A DNA stretch of 64,000 nt. Origin: Cryoendolithus antarcticus (taxonomy: Eukaryota > Ascomycota > Dothideomycetes > Cladosporiales > Cladosporiaceae). Made by a program: the position numbers and the translations under genes. Of this stretch, positions 33,597 through 44,693 are shown one piece after another. The stretch is taken from contig NAJO01000001.1 of NCBI GenBank assembly GCA_002077065.1, forward strand, positions 992,001-1,056,000. Direction: 5' to 3'. Numbering within the stretch: the first letter of the stretch is position 1; every line of letters starts with the position of its first letter. The notes below the pieces were generated by a model, which searched no databases, was not told the origin of the DNA, and saw only the letters and a list, made by a program, of their open reading frames with translations.

Positions 33597-34263
33597 ATGG
33601 CTTCGATCTTCCAGCGTCTGACGCGACCCTTCACCTCCAGCACGATGCAATTCGCGCCTGGACAGAGCGCCGCAGCAGCGATGAACGTACCAGAGGGAGC
33701 GCAGAAGTGCACGATCGCAGCCGGCTGCTTTTGGGGTGTTGAGCATATGTACCGAAAGGACTTTGGCAAGAAGGGTCTACTGGATGCACGAGTAGGCTAC
33801 ATCGGCGGCGATAGCAAGAACCCGAGTTATCGCGCGGTGTGCAGCGGAACGTCTGGACGTAAGTAGCTTGCACAGCTATATTGCTATGCATACAGGCATT
33901 AACAACTTCCCAGACGCCGAAGCTCTCCAAGTCGTCTTTGACCCGCAGCAAGTCTCCTACCGCACACTCATTGAATACTTCTACCGCATGCACGATCCCA
34001 CCACCGCCAACCGACAAGGTCCCGACACTGGCTCGCAATACCGCAGTGGGATCTTCTACCACTCTGACGAGCAGAAGTCTATCGCAGAGGAGGTCACGAA
34101 GCAGGCAAACGAGAAGTGGTACAAGGGCAAGATCGTGACCGAGGTGTTGCCAGCTGGAGAGTGGTGGGACGCGGAGAAGTACCATCAGCTGTACTTGGAT
34201 CATAACCCGGGCGGGTACGAGTGCCCGAGTCATTTCCTGAGGACGTTCCCTCCTCTGTCGTGA
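33597..34263 (+). CDS. msrA: Peptide methionine-S-sulfoxide reductase MsrA
   Basis: Two exons (33597-33858, 33914-34263) with a 55-nt intron (GTAAGT...TCCCAG) give 203 aa. The catalytic GCFWGVEH motif is at residues 43-50 with Cys44 as nucleophile. ARVGYIGG, SYRAVCSGTSGHAEALQVVFD (spanning the splice) and GPDTGSQYRSGIFYHSDEQ are standard MsrA blocks. WWDAEKYHQLYLDHNPGGYECPSH follows near the end. MsrA reduces methionine-S-sulfoxide in proteins, using thioredoxin. The first ATG (CACCATGG context) adds about 16 residues (MASIFQRLTRPFTSST) rich in Arg, Ser and Thr and lacking acidic residues. That looks like a mitochondrial leader; the second ATG at 33645 would give a cytosolic form. Dual targeting from two starts is an inference. 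Confidence 0.96.
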
Positions 34264-34445
34264 GGTGTTGGGCAGTGCAGGAAGATAGTGTATGATCATT
34301 TCACGATGTTTTCGATGTGTGCAGCTCCATTCACTGAGTCGTACAAGATCGTCGAGGAAGGTTGATGTACAAGATTTGCATGACCTAGGCCTGCTTACGT
34401 GCTGTACTCGCAGACGTTGCCAATCTCGTTGTTGAATCAACTTGC

Positions 34446-36341
34446 CTACTTCACCTCATTCATATTAGACACGCTTCCCTTCTCCACATCCACCTGCTTG
34501 ACATTCTCAAAGTCTGTAGACTGTCCAATGACATGGTGCTCGAAGTGCGAACCACGTTTCTCGGGTCCGACAGCAACTGTGAAAGCAATGCCGAGAGCGA
34601 TGATCGCAGTAGCGATACCCATGACAGGGCCATAGCTCGAGACCTCCTTGCCTCGCAGGCGAATGGGAAGACCTTCGGCGAGCGCGTTGACGATCTGCGC
34701 GCTGGGCGAGGAGATCATGTTGCCAAGCTGGTAGGTTACTGGGAGATGTTTGTCAGTGAACGGATTTACTTCGGGTATACTTTGGTAAGTTGAACGCACG
34801 TCCTGGGAACGAAGATCTGAACGCCGGCGGCGATAGCTCATTGAGATGGATGGGAATGACACCCCAAGCTCCTTGTACGAAGAACTGCATCATGAAGCCG
34901 CTGGCCGAGAGGCCGCCCATGGTCGTTGGCATGATCCATGCAGGAATCAGCAGAGCGGACATTAAGGCTGCACAAACCATTGCTCGGCGACGACCGAACC
35001 ACTGCGAGAAGTAGCCAATGATTGTGCCGCCGACACAGGCGCCTGTCTTCATCAGGATGCTCGCAATGGACGCGTCGTGGTTGTCCAGGCCCTTCTGGGT
35101 GCGCATAAAAGTCGTGTATGAGTCCTGGCTCGTGTGCTATCGATCTGTTAGCTTCTGGGACCTCCCCGAACGCCTTGCGGTCTCAAACTGACGCTATAGA
35201 AGTTGAACCAGGTCATCAGGATGATGGCGTAAACACAGAGCTTCCACTGGCTCGCAAGCATCGCCTTGCTCTCTTTCCAGAAAACGGCGCCACTGGCGGA
35301 TTTGTGGCCGGCAGCCTTGCGATCGCGGAACTGCTGTGACTCGGGGAAGGCGATGCGGATGAGACCAACAGCAATGGAAAGGCCAGCGGCAATCCAGAAG
35401 GTGATCTTCCAAGACTCGGTACTACCACCGACTCCGAGGTTGGCGCATGCGGCGCAGACGTAGCCGAAGCTGTAACCTGGGGCGACGTAAGCTATCTAGT
35501 TCGATGCTGCTAGTGGACGGTGGTATGCTCACCTTGTTGTAGTATACCAGACATGAGACCACGCGCCTGAGAGTGAATATGTCAGCGAGATGCACTCTTT
35601 TCTTGGCGTATAAAATTCTCGTATCCCTTCCGAAGCCACAGTGCTCCAGCACGGCCGTGTGAAGAGCGTTGTTCGGATTAAGTAGGCGCTCGGTATGCTG
35701 AGATGCGAACGGATGAGGCTACTCACATCGACTGGGGCGTTCTCCAGCGCCATGGCGATAGCATTGCCGTACACGCCCCCCATGAACAAGCCAAATAAGC
35801 TGCGGACAGCGAGGAACTGCTGGAATGTCGCAGCGTAGATCGTGCATATCTGCAGAAGACCGAGAACAATCATGTTGACAACCATGGGCCATTTACGACC
35901 TGCACATGTCAGCCCACGCCAAGACCAGGCAATACCAGAGCACTACTCACCATACTTATCTCCCAACAGCCCGAAGATCGCAGCACCCACACTTCTCAGT
36001 AGCAGAGTAAGAGTAATGGCAGTCGTGATGTTCGTATTGCTCGTCTTGTAGTATGCCGAGAACTTGACCGTCTGAATGGAGAGTGCGTGGAAGTCGAAGG
36101 CATCTGCGGTCCATGCTGCAAAGCCGCAGAGGAAGAACAGCCAGTTCTGACCAGTGAGTTGCATCATGAGTGAGATAGGGTTCTTGAGCGGCTTTGGTCG
36201 CTGCCATTCTGTGCGCACTTCGCCGTACTCATTGCGGATCTCGACTCGTTGCTCCCATTTGAAGAGATCGAGGACGCTTTGCTTCGCTGTAGGCCAGATG
36301 CCTGTAGCGATAGGTTCTGCCTCGCGGCTGGTGGACTCCAT
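34446..36341 (-). CDS. JEN1: JEN-type monocarboxylate/proton symporter (MFS)
   Basis: Six exons on the minus strand (35951-36341, 35727-35899, 35533-35566, 35193-35476, 34800-35136, 34446-34738) give 503 aa. Five introns are 51, 160, 56, 56 and 61 nt; exon 3 is only 34 nt. The reconstructed protein has the MFS loop GDKYGRKWP and, across a splice, NFYSHTSQDSYTT. The latter matches the JEN signature N-x-x-S/T-H-x-S/T-Q-D-x3-T, which forms part of the substrate path. SSFPGLTYQLGNM and a twelve-helix layout also match. JEN permeases import lactate, pyruvate and related acids with protons at the plasma membrane and are normally repressed by glucose. Three CreA-like sites lie about 200 bp upstream of the start. 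The N-terminus is about 60 residues before the first helix. Substrate range (mono- or dicarboxylate) is not decided by the motif. Confidence 0.93.
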
Positions 36342-37291
36342 GTTGTTGTAGTATGAGGCGAGGTCGTTGCAGTGGGTGTCGCCAAGATAGACAAGAGTCA
36401 ATGGCTTTCACAAGGCTCGAGGAAGAAGGTAGATGAGGGTAAGCAAAGACCAAGATGACAAGACATGCAGGGTTGAGGCGCCACGGTCTTATATGTGATA
36501 CTATCCAGACCTACTAGACACCCACAAGGCATGTATGACCTACCTCCACACACTCCACACCATACCCCGCCGCGCCCAGAGATGGAGCGACAGGGTTGCG
36601 TTGCAGTGAGATCGGGTACCACCCCGTGCCACAATACGACAAATCTCGTGCGCCCAGCAAAGGCGCTCAACAGATACGCCTCTTCTGTTCCGTTGCACGA
36701 CATGCTCCGTCGCCAGCAACGTGGATACTAGTGCATTGCGCGGTGAAATATCGTCGAGCGCGCCGGTAGGTCTTCGGTCGGTGGAATTCGCGTGGTCATC
36801 TCCATTCTCCAAGACCAGATACCGCGTCTTGGAACATCTTGGCTGCAGTATGCACTGCTTGGCTACTCCATTGAGCTTGGTCGTTGCGCTCCACCCCTTG
36901 GCGTGCGTGGAGGGCTTCGGGAAATCTTGGGAATTCAACGGCTGGGGAGGTAGTGCCCGTGCCTTCGTCGCACAAATGTACTGCGAAGCCAATATGAAGA
37001 TGCTTGGAAGTGAGGTTGAAGCATCATGATGGGGACGGAGAAGCTCCGGCTTTGCCCGAGAATGGATGCGCCGTCAGTCGCCGTTGAAAACATGGGGGAG
37101 ACTTCATCAGCACTACTGTTCGTATGTGCATGAGTCTACGAGAATGCAACAGGGCACGAATGGCGACATGTTGCGCAAATTTGCAGTGCAGCGCAGCTAT
37201 CCCGGCGAAGATATTCTCTCTGTGATCCATTCCATCTAGTAGATACATTTGCACATCTAGATCGTACGTTCTCACTATGCGCATGAGTAGA
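36342..37291. promoter_or_regulatory. Intergenic, JEN promoter
   Basis: About 950 bp between the JEN start and the 3' end of the Zn2Cys6 gene. A cluster of CreA-like sites is described separately. A minus-strand frame at 36540-36992 has no domain and is not accepted. Confidence 0.5.
36544..36570. promoter_or_regulatory. Cluster of three CreA/Mig1-like SYGGRG sites
   Basis: On the minus strand (the coding strand of JEN) GTGGAG occurs at 36544-36549 and 36553-36558 and GCGGGG at 36565-36570. All fit the CreA consensus SYGGRG. They lie about 203-229 bp upstream of the JEN ATG. Paired close sites are usually needed for function, and JEN genes are classic targets of glucose repression. The consensus is short, so single hits are common by chance. 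Confidence 0.45.
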
Positions 37292-40192
37292 TCAGACCCC
37301 ATTGACATGCCCATTCGCAGGCCACACTCCTGCGCCTACGTCCGTAACGATCCAAGTATTACTCATCCAGTCCTGCCCATTCATATCCTGACCCTCGTTC
37401 CACACCGGCGGATTCATGTCGGGTGGCCCACTGTCAACGTCCATCCCCCACTGACTGACGAGCTGGTCCCAGGACTCCCAGTTCAGATCGCCGGAGGTGT
37501 CCATCAACGGATCGAAGGTAGGATCGTAGGGCGGCAGAAGTGTGTTGGGACCCGATGAGGGTTGAGTGTACGTCGTGGGGAATGATTGGGCTGGCGGGCC
37601 TGGGGGGGTGAGCTCGATAGCTTGCAGGATGGGCAGAGGTTGCTGTGGTGGGTGGACTGCGTCTTTAGTGATCTTGCTTGGATACGCTGCAGATTGTGGC
37701 TGGGATCGAGAGGTGGCAGGCAGTGCGTTGCTAGACTTACGTCTACTTGTCGAGGTCTTTGTCTGCGCTGTGCTGCCATTGAGGTCCACCGTGTCGACTG
37801 GCTGGCCATCTTGCTGAGTGAACTTAGGTGATTTGAGCAGCTCGTGCGAGTCCAGTGGGCGCTCGCCGAACACCGGACCACTCGTGAAGCGATGCAATTG
37901 TGCCCTACTCAAAGGAGCCCGGACAGGTGTAGGCGTGCGTGGGTGACCGAACATAGGATTAGCATTCGGCGAGTAGTGTCGCACTAGTTTTGTACCATCA
38001 CTTCGCTGCTTTGCAAGCGTCTCTTCCTGCAGCCCGCGGCTTCGGGCATCCTTGGCCTTGCGGTACAGCTTCTTTAAAGGTCGCCAGAGATGGCCCGCAG
38101 CGTTGTCGTCGGCGATATACTCACCCCATCGGCCATCGCGAGTCTTCTCCACTGCAACCCACGCACGCTCAACAAGATCGCCCGTAGTCCTGTGACAGAG
38201 CTCAGATAGTATGAACGCAAGCGCATGCCACTGCATGTAAGTCTTGAAAAGCCAGCCCCACTTCATTGTCCGCGACTCTGTCTCAAGCAACAAGCTATAC
38301 TCGATATTTTCAAGACTCGTGATGAATAGCTTCTCCTTTGTCTCGGCTGACAGACTGGCTCCGCCGTCTTGTCGTTGAAACGGGTGATAGACCATCAGCC
38401 ACATCTTGCTCATCATTAGCCTTGCGACTGTAGCAGTGACCCAGTACAGCGGCACGTTCATGTCGCAATGCGCCAAGTATCGATCCTCAAGCCGGTTGTG
38501 ACAGTCGGTGATCCACTTCTCCTTCTCCTCCAGAGTCACGCCTTGAAACATCTCCTGACACGCTCTCGGCGGGCCAGGAGGGACGTAGTTGATCCGGCGG
38601 AACGTGTTTGCCACTTCGAAGCGAATCAGGCAGAAGGTCATGTCTGTGCAGCCTAGTTTCTCGGCAGGCAACTCAGCCATATCGGGTGTAATGTCAACAT
38701 CATTGACATTCAGCGGCATCTTGGTGTCAAAGGACTGCTCCGTGATTGTTGGGTCGCAGCCATGATCCTCGCTCGCGCGAGTATCGAGTATACACACTTG
38801 CCACCACAGTCTCCGACGCATTTCGATCTCGAACGGCTTGAGTCCAAAGTGCATGCCATCGCGATGTATGCCTATAGTCTGCGCAATGCGCACGACCAGA
38901 CCAGTAAGTGTCCAGATGACTCGGGCGTCGTTATTGCGGCGCAGACAAATGAGGAAGACCACGAAGGCTTGAAGTACGATTACTTCCTCAGTAGTAAGGA
39001 AATTAGCTCTCGCTAATGCCTGCTCGATTGCGAAGCGATATCGCGTGAGCAGTACTCCTTTGTCTTCATTAAAGCGCTCGTAGCAGTGCTTAAGTGACAG
39101 AGAAGTGACAGCTGCATAGTAAACAGTGAAGAGCAAAACTTCTAAGCCTTTGCTGAGCTGGGCAAGGTGTGACGCTGCCCGCAAGATCGTGGGCTCAATC
39201 GTGGGTATGTGCAATACCTTCACCAGCGGATCGACGTTCTCCTTGTACGTCTGCCAATATAGTGGTACGTACGAGGGTAGCGGATGGAGTGACAGCATGT
39301 CTACGTTCTGGCTTGAGAAGCCGAAGATGAAGCCATTGTGGTTCTGCTGTGCGTGAGATGGTAGCTGATTGCCTGCACTGGGCGAGTCGCCGTCCTCGAA
39401 ATCCGAGTCATCGGAGTGATTTAAGATCCCTTTCAGATCTTCGACCTCGTTGCTTAGATTCGCCCAGAATGAACTATTGATGTATCGAGACCTGCCTTCA
39501 TTGATTACCAGACGGCCGAAGCGGGTCTCGAAGCCACCCGCGGGAGCATCGATCCAGCCAGGCGCAGGTGCAATGTCTTCTCTGGGATCAAGACCTTCAC
39601 TAGGTGTGCCTTGCGAGCTAAGCTTCCTCAATTGCCCTTTGGCCAGTGGTCTTTCTAGAACTGCCGACACCGCAGGAGCATCTTGTAACTCTTCGCCCAT
39701 GCTCTCATCTCCATCATCTCCGTTCGCCTCGTCGTCCTTGTCAGCCACACCGTCTCCTGGCACCTCCACACCCAGACCTTTTACGACGCCTTCAAGCCGC
39801 CTCAGCCTCTCTAGCAATTCCTTGTCCCGTCCGCTACCCTCACCAGCCTTCCTTGGCCGCCTCGGAGCTCTCCCTGGCGCAGGATAGATACACTCGATAT
39901 GCGCACGGTTACAGTTCGCACAAGGGTGAGTCTTGTCGCACTTCACTTTCCGCTTTCTACAGGTCACGCAGCTCCGTGGATTGAGTGCTCGACCATTCGC
40001 ATCGACCGTTGGTCTCGATGGCCCGAGTACTGGAAGAACGCCATTCTGCCCAGCCACGGGGACAGAGTGAGGGAGTGCGAGGCCACTGCGGTTGACATAT
40101 TCGCCGGTAGAAGACCCGTTTGCCCTAGGATTCGTAGAGTCTGCCGTCGCCGTCCCTGGGCTTACAGTGCTTGCGCCGGCGCTGGTGTCCAT
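37292..40192 (-). CDS. Zn2Cys6 transcription factor with fungal-specific TF domain
   Basis: A 966-residue protein from the ATG at 40192 (MDTSAGAST); another in-frame ATG at 40264 would add 24 residues. The binuclear zinc cluster C-x2-C-x6-C-x5-C-x2-C-x6-C is at about residues 75-101, with RKRKVK between the second and third Cys and IYPAPGRAPRRPRK after it. A short coiled coil follows (LLERLRRLEGVVKGL). The middle holds the fungal-specific TF domain: HPLPSYVPLYWQTYKENVDPLVKVLH, RYRFAIEQALARANF, IGIHRDGMHFGLKPFEIEMRRRLWWQ. The C-terminus is Pro/Gln/Thr-rich and ends with an acidic, Trp-containing tail (GDLNWESWDQLVSQWGMD), likely an activation region. The target pathway is unknown. It sits upstream of the JEN gene on the same strand, but co-regulation is not shown. 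No intron is needed. Confidence 0.93.
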   Translation of the reverse strand: MDTSAGASTVSPGTATADSTNPRANGSSTGEYVNRSGLALPHSVPVAGQNGVLPVLGPSRPTVDANGRALNPRSCVTCRKRKVKCDKTHPCANCNRAHIECIYPAPGRAPRRPRKAGEGSGRDKELLERLRRLEGVVKGLGVEVPGDGVADKDDEANGDDGDESMGEELQDAPAVSAVLERPLAKGQLRKLSSQGTPSEGLDPREDIAPAPGWIDAPAGGFETRFGRLVINEGRSRYINSSFWANLSNEVEDLKGILNHSDDSDFEDGDSPSAGNQLPSHAQQNHNGFIFGFSSQNVDMLSLHPLPSYVPLYWQTYKENVDPLVKVLHIPTIEPTILRAASHLAQLSKGLEVLLFTVYYAAVTSLSLKHCYERFNEDKGVLLTRYRFAIEQALARANFLTTEEVIVLQAFVVFLICLRRNNDARVIWTLTGLVVRIAQTIGIHRDGMHFGLKPFEIEMRRRLWWQVCILDTRASEDHGCDPTITEQSFDTKMPLNVNDVDITPDMAELPAEKLGCTDMTFCLIRFEVANTFRRINYVPPGPPRACQEMFQGVTLEEKEKWITDCHNRLEDRYLAHCDMNVPLYWVTATVARLMMSKMWLMVYHPFQRQDGGASLSAETKEKLFITSLENIEYSLLLETESRTMKWGWLFKTYMQWHALAFILSELCHRTTGDLVERAWVAVEKTRDGRWGEYIADDNAAGHLWRPLKKLYRKAKDARSRGLQEETLAKQRSDGTKLVRHYSPNANPMFGHPRTPTPVRAPLSRAQLHRFTSGPVFGERPLDSHELLKSPKFTQQDGQPVDTVDLNGSTAQTKTSTSRRKSSNALPATSRSQPQSAAYPSKITKDAVHPPQQPLPILQAIELTPPGPPAQSFPTTYTQPSSGPNTLLPPYDPTFDPLMDTSGDLNWESWDQLVSQWGMDVDSGPPDMNPPVWNEGQDMNGQDWMSNTWIVTDVGAGVWPANGHVNGV

Positions 40193-42288
40193 AGCGTGCT
40201 GTCCCGCCCTCCCTAACGCATGCGACCACGCCGGAACAGGGACGCACGCCAGTACTGCTATCATGAAAGGCTAACAGCCCATCACTGCAAACGTGCTGAT
40301 CCTCATATCGCCCCCGTAGGATGCATGATGTGGTCTAGAGCAGTGTATGAGTAAGCTCGGAACCGGATACAACTCCGTCTGATCAGATGCCGACCAGGTT
40401 TGAGCCGTAGTCACCATTGATGGTCTTGGCGGGGAATGCTCTTCCATCAACTGTTCTACTGGCATTACTAGATGCAAGAACTACGTGAACAGGCGTGGGA
40501 ACAACCAACATGGGGATGCTGTTCTCTTAGCTTTGCCACGACCGTACGGTCCTAGCAATGGTATGGACCCCGCGTCCGTACAGCTCTGCAACGCGGCGGT
40601 AGGCATCGACTCAACTTCTTCGAAGGGCTGTCTCAAGCCAATTGTATCAGTCTAATCAGCGGTCCAGTCGCCAACTGACAGCCCATAGCAGAGCCATCAG
40701 AGGACGAAGTCGCTGGTTCTTCACAGACGACTGTCTACCGCACTTCAGAAAAAATGGTGATGATTATATCTGTAGGGTTGATATCCACATAGGAGACGGG
40801 TGAGCAGTCGAGTGTAGTCCACAAGACGTCGGACGTCTTTGATCATCTCGGTACAGACTAACATGACGGCGAAAACAGTCCACTACTCATGGGCGTGCAG
40901 CGATCTCTGGCCGCAATGTCAACTAGCATAGAAGATATTTGCGGTAATGCACTTCGAAGAGGCTGAGACCATTCGCCTCAAGCCACACCGCGGAGTTCTA
41001 TCTGAGCGCCTCCTTCGCCAGGATATCCTTCTGGCCCTTCGACCTGTTCTCATGCTTATTAAATAGTCCGACCAGCACTATGCGAACTCGAATGGGGACC
41101 CACACTGAGACTTGTAGGTGTTGAGACCAGCCTCGCGAAAGGTCGAAGCGATGCACAAATTTCGATGCGGCCTACTCTGGAGCCGACATTTCTGGAACAT
41201 AGACAACCTTACACTTGCGAGGTGCTTGAATGTGGGTTGCTCGACGTTTGTGAGATGCTCAGAGCACAAATCTTGACGCCAAGTGCATGTCTGATGAATA
41301 TATCGACAGAACTATTTTCATATGCGTTGCCGCACGGAGTAAAAGCAACAAGCGTGAGACGAGTCCAATCAATTCCAAGAATCCCGCGCCACGGCAGATT
41401 GTCATTCGACATGTCACCCCGCGAAGAGCCACGCTTACTCCTCCGGCTTGGGTAAGGATCAGCGTTAATTTGATGCGAGGGTAATCAAAAGAAAGCGGCG
41501 CTCCTCTAGCTTGATGCTTCCCCGCATAAACGCCCACAACCGCCCCCTCTTGTTCTCCTCTTTGGCAACGTCACAGCCGTTCACAAACCCTGCCGTCCTG
41601 CAATGTCATGTTGCGAGTACGCGCTGGTCGCGGATGATCGCACGCCTGCTTCCGTGTTATAAACTACCATGCATCGCGTACAGTCGATGATCCTACGGGC
41701 GGCTCGGCCAGACTAATACTTGCATAGCTCTAGCTTTTGTACACTGAGGTCGACCTTGCGAAAGACTTGAGGTCGGTACAACGCTCGTCGAGTGGCGGCG
41801 TCAGCCACGCGCTGTAGTCTTTGAGCTGCAACGAGTCCCACGTCAAACATCCGTCATTCAACGTTCCTCCCTCGCACGCGACTGCACCGCCACCGCACCT
41901 GTCGTTAGACTACGATCGTCGCCGGCGACTGAGCTCTCACTGGCCACTACTCCGCTTGCATACAAAGCTTGTGCTGATCCTGGCAGGCGTGCTCTTGCTG
42001 CAGTACCGCGGTTAAGTGATCTCACCTTTAGCACCTTCTAGTCCAAGCAACCTCTGCCTCTCGTCACTAGGCCTCACATATACCCATGCCGACTGATCGA
42101 TAATACGGACGGCAATACACTGGATGCGCAAGACCTGGAGCACGCTGAAGATTGGTTCACCTTGGCTGGGACCTTACCTGTGCGAAGCCATGCATACATC
42201 AGCTCCCGTGCCGGCAAAATCTCGACCAGACGTTACTTAGCTACAAACCACTCCGGGGTTTGGCGCAACCCGAATAACAACCGCTATC
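40193..42288. promoter_or_regulatory. Long divergent intergenic region, about 2.1 kb
   Basis: It separates the Zn2Cys6 gene (minus) from the MYB-like gene (plus). Open frames are all under 100 codons and lack domains. Such long upstream regions are common before fungal regulators. I see no repeat, tRNA or other element that can be supported. Confidence 0.45.
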
Positions 42289-43445
42289 ATGTCGTACGTC
42301 CCCTCATGCTCGCTTTTCTTCCTGTTTGAAGTGACGTTGCTCTGTACCTGCATGACTTGCGCCCTGTCCATACCTCCGACAGCAGATGACCATGCGCGGA
42401 TCACGTCCATGCAACTGACACCCCCCCAGCAACCCCTCCCAGCAGAACCAGAAGCGCAATCTTCAACCCACGATACCGACCAGCGCGTATTCTGCCTCTC
42501 CGTCACAACTCACCCTCTCCAGCGACGGATTGCCATCCCAACTTCTTAGCCAGAACCCGTATCAACAGACCTTCACCTACGGTCACGACCCATCCGCAGC
42601 CTTCGCCTATCCACCACAACCCCAATATCGACCACATCCCTCACAACAGCAAGTAAAACCGGACTATCAGCACCTCCAACAACTCCAACAAACGCACCAA
42701 CTTCCCCAGAACCCTCAACTACCCTCCCCCACCAACTCGCGCAAACGTCGCGCATCAGACATCCATGACAGTCCACTCCCTGGCTCCAGTGGCAGCAATG
42801 CCGCATTTGGACACCCGCAGGCGCAGGGTCTCATGGCCGTGCCACAGGATGTAGGCGATCTTAGCGGACTGCAAGGGCTACCCAATTCTTCGGCGCCGAA
42901 GAAAGGCAGGACGAACACGCCCTGGACGCCTGCTGAGGAGCAACGGCTGAAAGCGCTGCGTGACGCAGGGAGCAGCTGGAGTGAGATTGCGAAAACGTTT
43001 CCCGCGCGGACGGAGGGGAGCGTGAAGAAACATTGGTATAAGGTGCGCATTGCCTTGCCACCTTTTGGCTCTACCCAGCACGGCTCAAAGAAACGCTGTA
43101 CGTAGAGCAAAATCACTGATGACCAGCGCAGGACATGCATTATGCCGATTTTGCGGAAGACGAGGTCAGCAATTTCGTTCGCCTCACCCGCCACACGGCT
43201 CACGTGCGCGTACACTGACAGAGCCAACAGAGTGCTGCGCTCCTGCAGGCGATCAAAGACTACGAGAACAACAAGTGGAAAGTCATCGGGCAGAAAGTGG
43301 GCAAGCCCGCGAAGGTGAGTCCCAGCCAGAGAGCACAAGGAAGCTGAGGACGAGCCTCGAAGGATGTGCCTACGGGTGACATACCACTAACGAGTCACTG
43401 CAGGCGTGCGAGCAATTCGCAAAAGAACAGGGGTGGAAGATATGA
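42289..43445 (+). CDS. MYB/SANT-like DNA-binding protein, five exons
   Basis: Five exons: 42289-42293, 42430-43042, 43132-43164, 43231-43314, 43404-43445, giving 258 aa. The first coding exon is only ATGTC; it joins at 42430 to give MSNPSQQNQKRNLQP. Introns are 136, 89, 66 and 89 nt with GTACGT, GTGCGC, GTCAGC and GTGAGT donors. Without the first splice the main frame has no ATG start. The first ~120 residues are Gln/Pro/Tyr-rich. A MYB repeat follows: WTPAEEQRLKALRDAGSSWSEIAKTFPARTEGSVKKHWYK, then DMHYADFAEDE. A second helical segment, LLQAIKDYENNKWKVIGQKVGKPAKACEQFAKEQGWKI, closes the protein. Trp spacing fits a divergent MYB pair. A nuclear regulator is inferred; targets are unknown. Confidence 0.87.
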
Positions 43446-43991
43446 CCCTTTGTATTTCCGGCGATTCATACTCCCATGATCAAAGCTGCTCAAGAAGTGC
43501 AGTCGTCTATAGGCTGTGAGATAGCCACTTCAGCGGCTCGAGGCTCGACAGCCGCGGGGAGCCAATGTGTTCTTACTAGCGACAGGCGTTACGTGCTCCA
43601 ACAAGCACAGGAGGGCTCGGCACCGGGTGTCGCATGTACAAAAGGCGTTGAATATCGTCAACATTTCCAGAGACTCATGCATCGGCCAATGCTTCACCGC
43701 TTCACCGATTGCATCTCGCGTCACGCCGAGCAGTGCACTATTGTTGACCCGTCGCGTCGATACTGTCGTCATTGACAATCACAGCAGACGCAGTCTTGGC
43801 AGATCGTCTGCTTGGACCATAAGCGCTGTGGCAATTCTCTCGAGCCTGAACTCCTGTGCGTCCAGTCATGTCATTAGCTGGTCGTACCAGCAGTCCGGTC
43901 TTGTGTTCGTCTTCCAGGAACGTTCCCTGTTGCTGCAGAACGCTTCTCCCAACCACATCTGCCTCTGACGGAGCACCCTAAAATCTATGTC
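43446..43991. other. Convergent intergenic region
   Basis: About 550 bp between the 3' ends of the MYB-like and NDUFAF3-like genes. Frames on both strands are antisense to each other and have no domain. It presumably holds 3'UTRs. Confidence 0.45.
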
Positions 43992-44693
43992 TCACTTCCC
44001 CATCCCCCAACCCACAGGCAACATCGCCCCCGCCACATTTTGCACCCCCCGCTCCGTAGCCAACAGATTGAACTGCGCCGCCGCATTCCTCGTATCCTGC
44101 ACCTCAACCCTTATACCCATCTCCGCAATCCTCTGCCTTGTCTTTACGCTCAACGGCACAATTCCCCTCCCCGTCCCCAACACAAGTAAATCCGGCTTCG
44201 GCCACACCAATCCTAACACGCCCCAAGCCTCTCCGCTAGGCTCCAGTTGCCCCTTCGCGTTCACTAGGCCGGTGCCGGAGATATGCGGTGTAGTCCAGGG
44301 CGACCAGGCGAAAGCTTCGCCGCCTACTAAGAGGACGCCGGAGTTTGTGAGCTTGAGGCCGGAGTTCAGCGCGAAGCCGTCGTTCATGCAGGCGTCTATT
44401 GCTGTTGTGGGGACAGGGGTGGCGGAGAGCATGTCCATTGAGGAGAAGTCTGTCTGGGTGTCTTCTTTGCTTGCTGGGCCGCGGTCGTGGGATTTGGGAG
44501 CAGCTGAGAGGGAGCGGGGAGAGGTGTGGAAGCACCGTGTTGCGACTGCTGGGATCTGTGCCCGAGTAGGTATTGATTCACGACGTGTCGAGTGTGACGG
44601 TCTAGGCAGACGGTGCGAGAGCGTCAGGTGGAAGCATCGGCGACAGGGGAGGGGAGGGGCGCGTAAGGCGGCGCGGGGGAGGGTGGCGAGCAT
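43992..44693 (-). CDS. NDUFAF3-like (Mth938/DUF498) mitochondrial protein
   Basis: A 233-residue single-exon protein. The first ~60 residues are rich in Arg, Ser and Pro with no acidic residue until about 38, a typical mitochondrial presequence, containing RCFHTSPRSL near a likely cleavage point. The mature part is the Mth938-like fold: DACMNDGFALNSGLKLTNSGVLLVGGEAFAWSPW, PDLLVLGTGRGIVPLS, and IRVEVQDTRNAAAQFNLLATERG. These are the core DUF498 motifs. The mammalian homologue NDUFAF3 acts early in assembly of respiratory complex I in the inner membrane and matrix. Filamentous ascomycetes have complex I, so the same role is inferred. Confidence 0.92.
   Translation of the reverse strand: MLATLPRAALRAPPLPCRRCFHLTLSHRLPRPSHSTRRESIPTRAQIPAVATRCFHTSPRSLSAAPKSHDRGPASKEDTQTDFSSMDMLSATPVPTTAIDACMNDGFALNSGLKLTNSGVLLVGGEAFAWSPWTTPHISGTGLVNAKGQLEPSGEAWGVLGLVWPKPDLLVLGTGRGIVPLSVKTRQRIAEMGIRVEVQDTRNAAAQFNLLATERGVQNVAGAMLPVGWGMGK

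Noticed and set aside
36540..36992. Minus-strand frame of 150 codons upstream of JEN
   Set aside because: No domain and located where the JEN promoter must be.
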